Shown piece after piece: positions 62,497-64,000 of a DNA stretch of 64,000 nt. A model generated the notes under the pieces. That model did no database searches. It was not told the DNA's origin and saw only the letters and a list, made by a program, of their open reading frames with translations. Each line of letters opens with the position of its first letter. Within the stretch, counting starts at the first letter, position 1. The position numbers were made by a program, and so were the translations under genes. The stretch comes from Massilia eurypsychrophila (GTDB taxonomy: Bacteria; Pseudomonadota; Gammaproteobacteria; Burkholderiales; Burkholderiaceae_D). The stretch covers positions 181,734 to 245,733 of the forward strand of contig NZ_PDOC01000007.1 of the NCBI RefSeq assembly GCF_002760655.1, given 5' to 3'.

Positions 62497-63555
62497 GTGA
62501 GCCGTTTCTGGAGTGATGTTGTCCACGTCCTCGTACCTTATACGCCGGGCGAACAGGTACAGATGCCTGGATTAATCAAGCTCAACACCAATGAGAATCC
62601 GTACGGCCCGTCGCCGCAAGCAGTGGCCGCAATGCATGCTGCCGTTGGCGATGACCTGCGCAAGTATTCGGACCCATCGAACACGATGGTCAAGGATGCG
62701 GTGGCGCGCCGCTTCGGGCTGAAGCGTGAGCACGTCTTCCTTGGCAACAGCTCCGACGAGGTACTGGCACATACTTTCCATGCCCTGCTCAAGCACGACC
62801 AGCCGCTGCTAACCCCGGACATCGGCTACAGCTTCTATCCGACTTACTGCAGCCTGTACGGCATTGAGCATGTGCTGGTGCCACTCAATGACCGATTCGA
62901 GATCGATGTCGAGGCGTATATGCAGCCATGCGGCGCGATCATCATCGCCAACCCGAACGCACCGACAGGTATCGCACTTCCGCTGAAGAGCATTGCAACC
63001 CTAGCGGCTACGCATCCAGACCAAGTGGTTGTGATTGACGAAGCTTACGTCGACTTCGGCGCGCAAAGCGCCGTGACGCTGCTGGATCGTTACAGTAATC
63101 TGCTTGTCATCCAGACGTTGTCAAAATCACGCTCGCTGGCCGGCCTGCGGGTCGGCTTCGCAGTTGGCCATCCCGATCTGATCACAGGCTTGGAGCGCGT
63201 CAAGAACAGCTTCAACTGCTATCCGCTAGGCCAAGTGCAGCAAGCCGGCGCAGTGGCCGCGCTGGACGATCACGCTTACACGGAGCAGACCGCGCGCGCC
63301 ATCATTGACAGTCGCCATTGGTTGACGGCGCAGATGCAGGCGTTGGGCTTTGAGGTGCTGCCTTCGCATGCTAACTTCATCTTTGCGCGCCATCCGCAGC
63401 GCGACGGCGCCAGGCTGGCAGCTGAACTGCGTCAGCGCGCTATCCTCGTGCGACACTTCAATCGTCCGCGCATCGACCAGTTCCTGCGCATCAGCATCGG
63501 CACTGATGCGGAATGTACGGCGCTGGTCAATGCGCTCGGGCAGATACTGGCTTGA
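62497..63555 (+). CDS. hisC: Histidinol-phosphate aminotransferase (HisC-type)
   Basis: 352 residues from GTG 62497 (GGAG 5 bases upstream); a longer in-frame ATG at 62479 is less well supported. Class I/II PLP fold: IKLNTNENPYGPSPQAV, LGNSSDEVLAHTFHALL, IANPNAPTGIALPL, VVIDEAYVDFG, and the PLP lysine in TLSKSRSLAGLRVGFAVG. It converts imidazole acetol phosphate to histidinol phosphate in histidine synthesis. No other his gene is nearby and codon use looks less GC-biased than in the neighbours, so it could be a paralogue brought in by transfer. Confidence 0.85.
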   Translation: MSRFWSDVVHVLVPYTPGEQVQMPGLIKLNTNENPYGPSPQAVAAMHAAVGDDLRKYSDPSNTMVKDAVARRFGLKREHVFLGNSSDEVLAHTFHALLKHDQPLLTPDIGYSFYPTYCSLYGIEHVLVPLNDRFEIDVEAYMQPCGAIIIANPNAPTGIALPLKSIATLAATHPDQVVVIDEAYVDFGAQSAVTLLDRYSNLLVIQTLSKSRSLAGLRVGFAVGHPDLITGLERVKNSFNCYPLGQVQQAGAVAALDDHAYTEQTARAIIDSRHWLTAQMQALGFEVLPSHANFIFARHPQRDGARLAAELRQRAILVRHFNRPRIDQFLRISIGTDAECTALVNALGQILA

Positions 63556-63610
63556 GTCACTGGCCTCTCGAGTGACGCAAACCTGGACTAATCCTGCGGG
63601 GGGGGCAACC

Positions 63611-63873
63611 CTCCGGGTTCAGTGCCGGCAATCGGACACGGTCTCAGCCGTTCAGTAAATCCTCCGGGGTCAGAAAGCCTCCGGGGTCAGTGCCGGCAAT
63701 CGGACACGGTCTCAGCCGTTCAGAAATCCTCCAAATCCTCCGGGGTCAGTACGGGCAATCGGACACGGTCTCAGCCGTTCAGTAAATCCTTTGGGGCCAG
63801 TGCCAGCAATCGGACACGGTCTCAGCCGTTCAGTAAATCCTTCGGACACGCCTCCGGGGTCAGTGCCGGCAAT
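63611..63873. repeat. REP-like repeat cluster 3 (GGGGTCAGTGCCGGCAATCGG units)
   Basis: Four near-full direct copies begin at about 63615, 63683, 63742 and 63793, with a partial copy at 63855. Each has GGGGTCAGTGCCGGCAATCG, then GACACGGTCTCAGCCGTTCAG, followed by AAATCC-type spacers; point changes occur in copies 1, 3 and 4. All are in the same direction, unlike clusters 1 and 2. No gene in the interval 63556-63919 is supported; the reading frame that runs through it is repeat sequence. Confidence 0.88.
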
Positions 63874-63919
63874 CCCCCTGTGTCACGCTAGTTGTCACCT
63901 CACATTTTTAGGAGACAAC

Positions 63920-64000
63920 ATGAGCAAAGTGTATTCTGACGCCTTCATCGAGCAAGCCTTGGTCAAGGTCTATTCCCGCGGCGAACGCACCATCCAGGAC
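63920..64000 (+). CDS. N-terminus of a probable transposase helix-turn-helix subunit, partial
   Basis: 27 codons to the window end from ATG 63920, with AGGAG 6-7 bases upstream. MSKVYSDAFIEQALVKVYSRG resembles the start of IS-type helix-turn-helix proteins (PF01527-like). Too short for a firm family call; a mobile element beginning just after the repeat cluster is plausible. Confidence 0.5.
   Translation, partial: MSKVYSDAFIEQALVKVYSRGERTIQD

Noticed and set aside
63622..63891. 89-codon reading frame in the last repeat cluster
   Set aside because: Its sequence is the translated repeat (VSAGNRTRSQPFSK) and has no other support.

Overview
The window looks like chromosomal DNA of a high-GC betaproteobacterium of the Oxalobacteraceae (Massilia/Duganella/Janthinobacterium type). 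The reasons are GC-rich coding with strong third-position bias, an MCP pair ending in a WxxF pentapeptide, a phasin, an MdlA/MdlB pair, many TonB, GGDEF, HD-GYP and histidine-kinase genes, and clusters of short repeats built around GGGGTCAG. This is inference from gene content; no rRNA or other taxonomic marker is present.

Layout. 1-240 is the end of a large-subunit catalase. 637-5540 holds two near-identical chemoreceptor genes separated by a scar: a duplicated tail of the neighbouring gene, a winged-helix gene remnant and a broken IS1595-type transposase. 5537-7409 is a two-gene exported operon (thioredoxin-fold protein and RNase T2). 7607-9694 is an exported FecR/DUF6600-type protein. 9756-16189 is a TetR-led RND tripartite efflux operon. 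16354-19225 is a DUF1800/DUF1501 pair. 19361-28967 is a probable six-gene minus-strand operon: two M1 peptidases, a DUF6702 protein, a TonB-dependent receptor, a 2OG-Fe dioxygenase and a receiver/histidine kinase. 29137-32209 encodes an HD-GYP response regulator and a CHASE-type histidine kinase. 32310-36846 holds an alpha/beta hydrolase, a repeat cluster, a PhyH-like oxygenase, an M29-like enzyme, a DUF3828-like protein and a PIN toxin-antitoxin module.

The most unusual locus is 37042-44945. Five tightly packed genes encode a zinc-ribbon protein, an exported membrane-anchored vWA-like protein, a small three-helix membrane protein, a 1204-residue FtsZ/tubulin-like protein with a C-terminal GYF_2-type domain, and a second zinc-ribbon/transmembrane protein. 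It reads as a membrane-associated tubulin-family machine of unknown function, and is the best candidate here for a poorly described system.

44952-47552 is a YtrA-type GntR regulator with an ABC exporter. It is followed by a stand-alone molybdopterin oxidoreductase (47742-49958), a small lipoprotein (50079-50423), a second repeat cluster, a TPR diguanylate cyclase (50650-52734), another ABC exporter (52993-55418), mdlB/mdlA (55430-58958), a phasin, a cytosine deaminase-like amidohydrolase, two GNAT acetyltransferases and a hisC-type aminotransferase (62497-63555). The window ends with a third repeat cluster and the first codons of a probable transposase gene.
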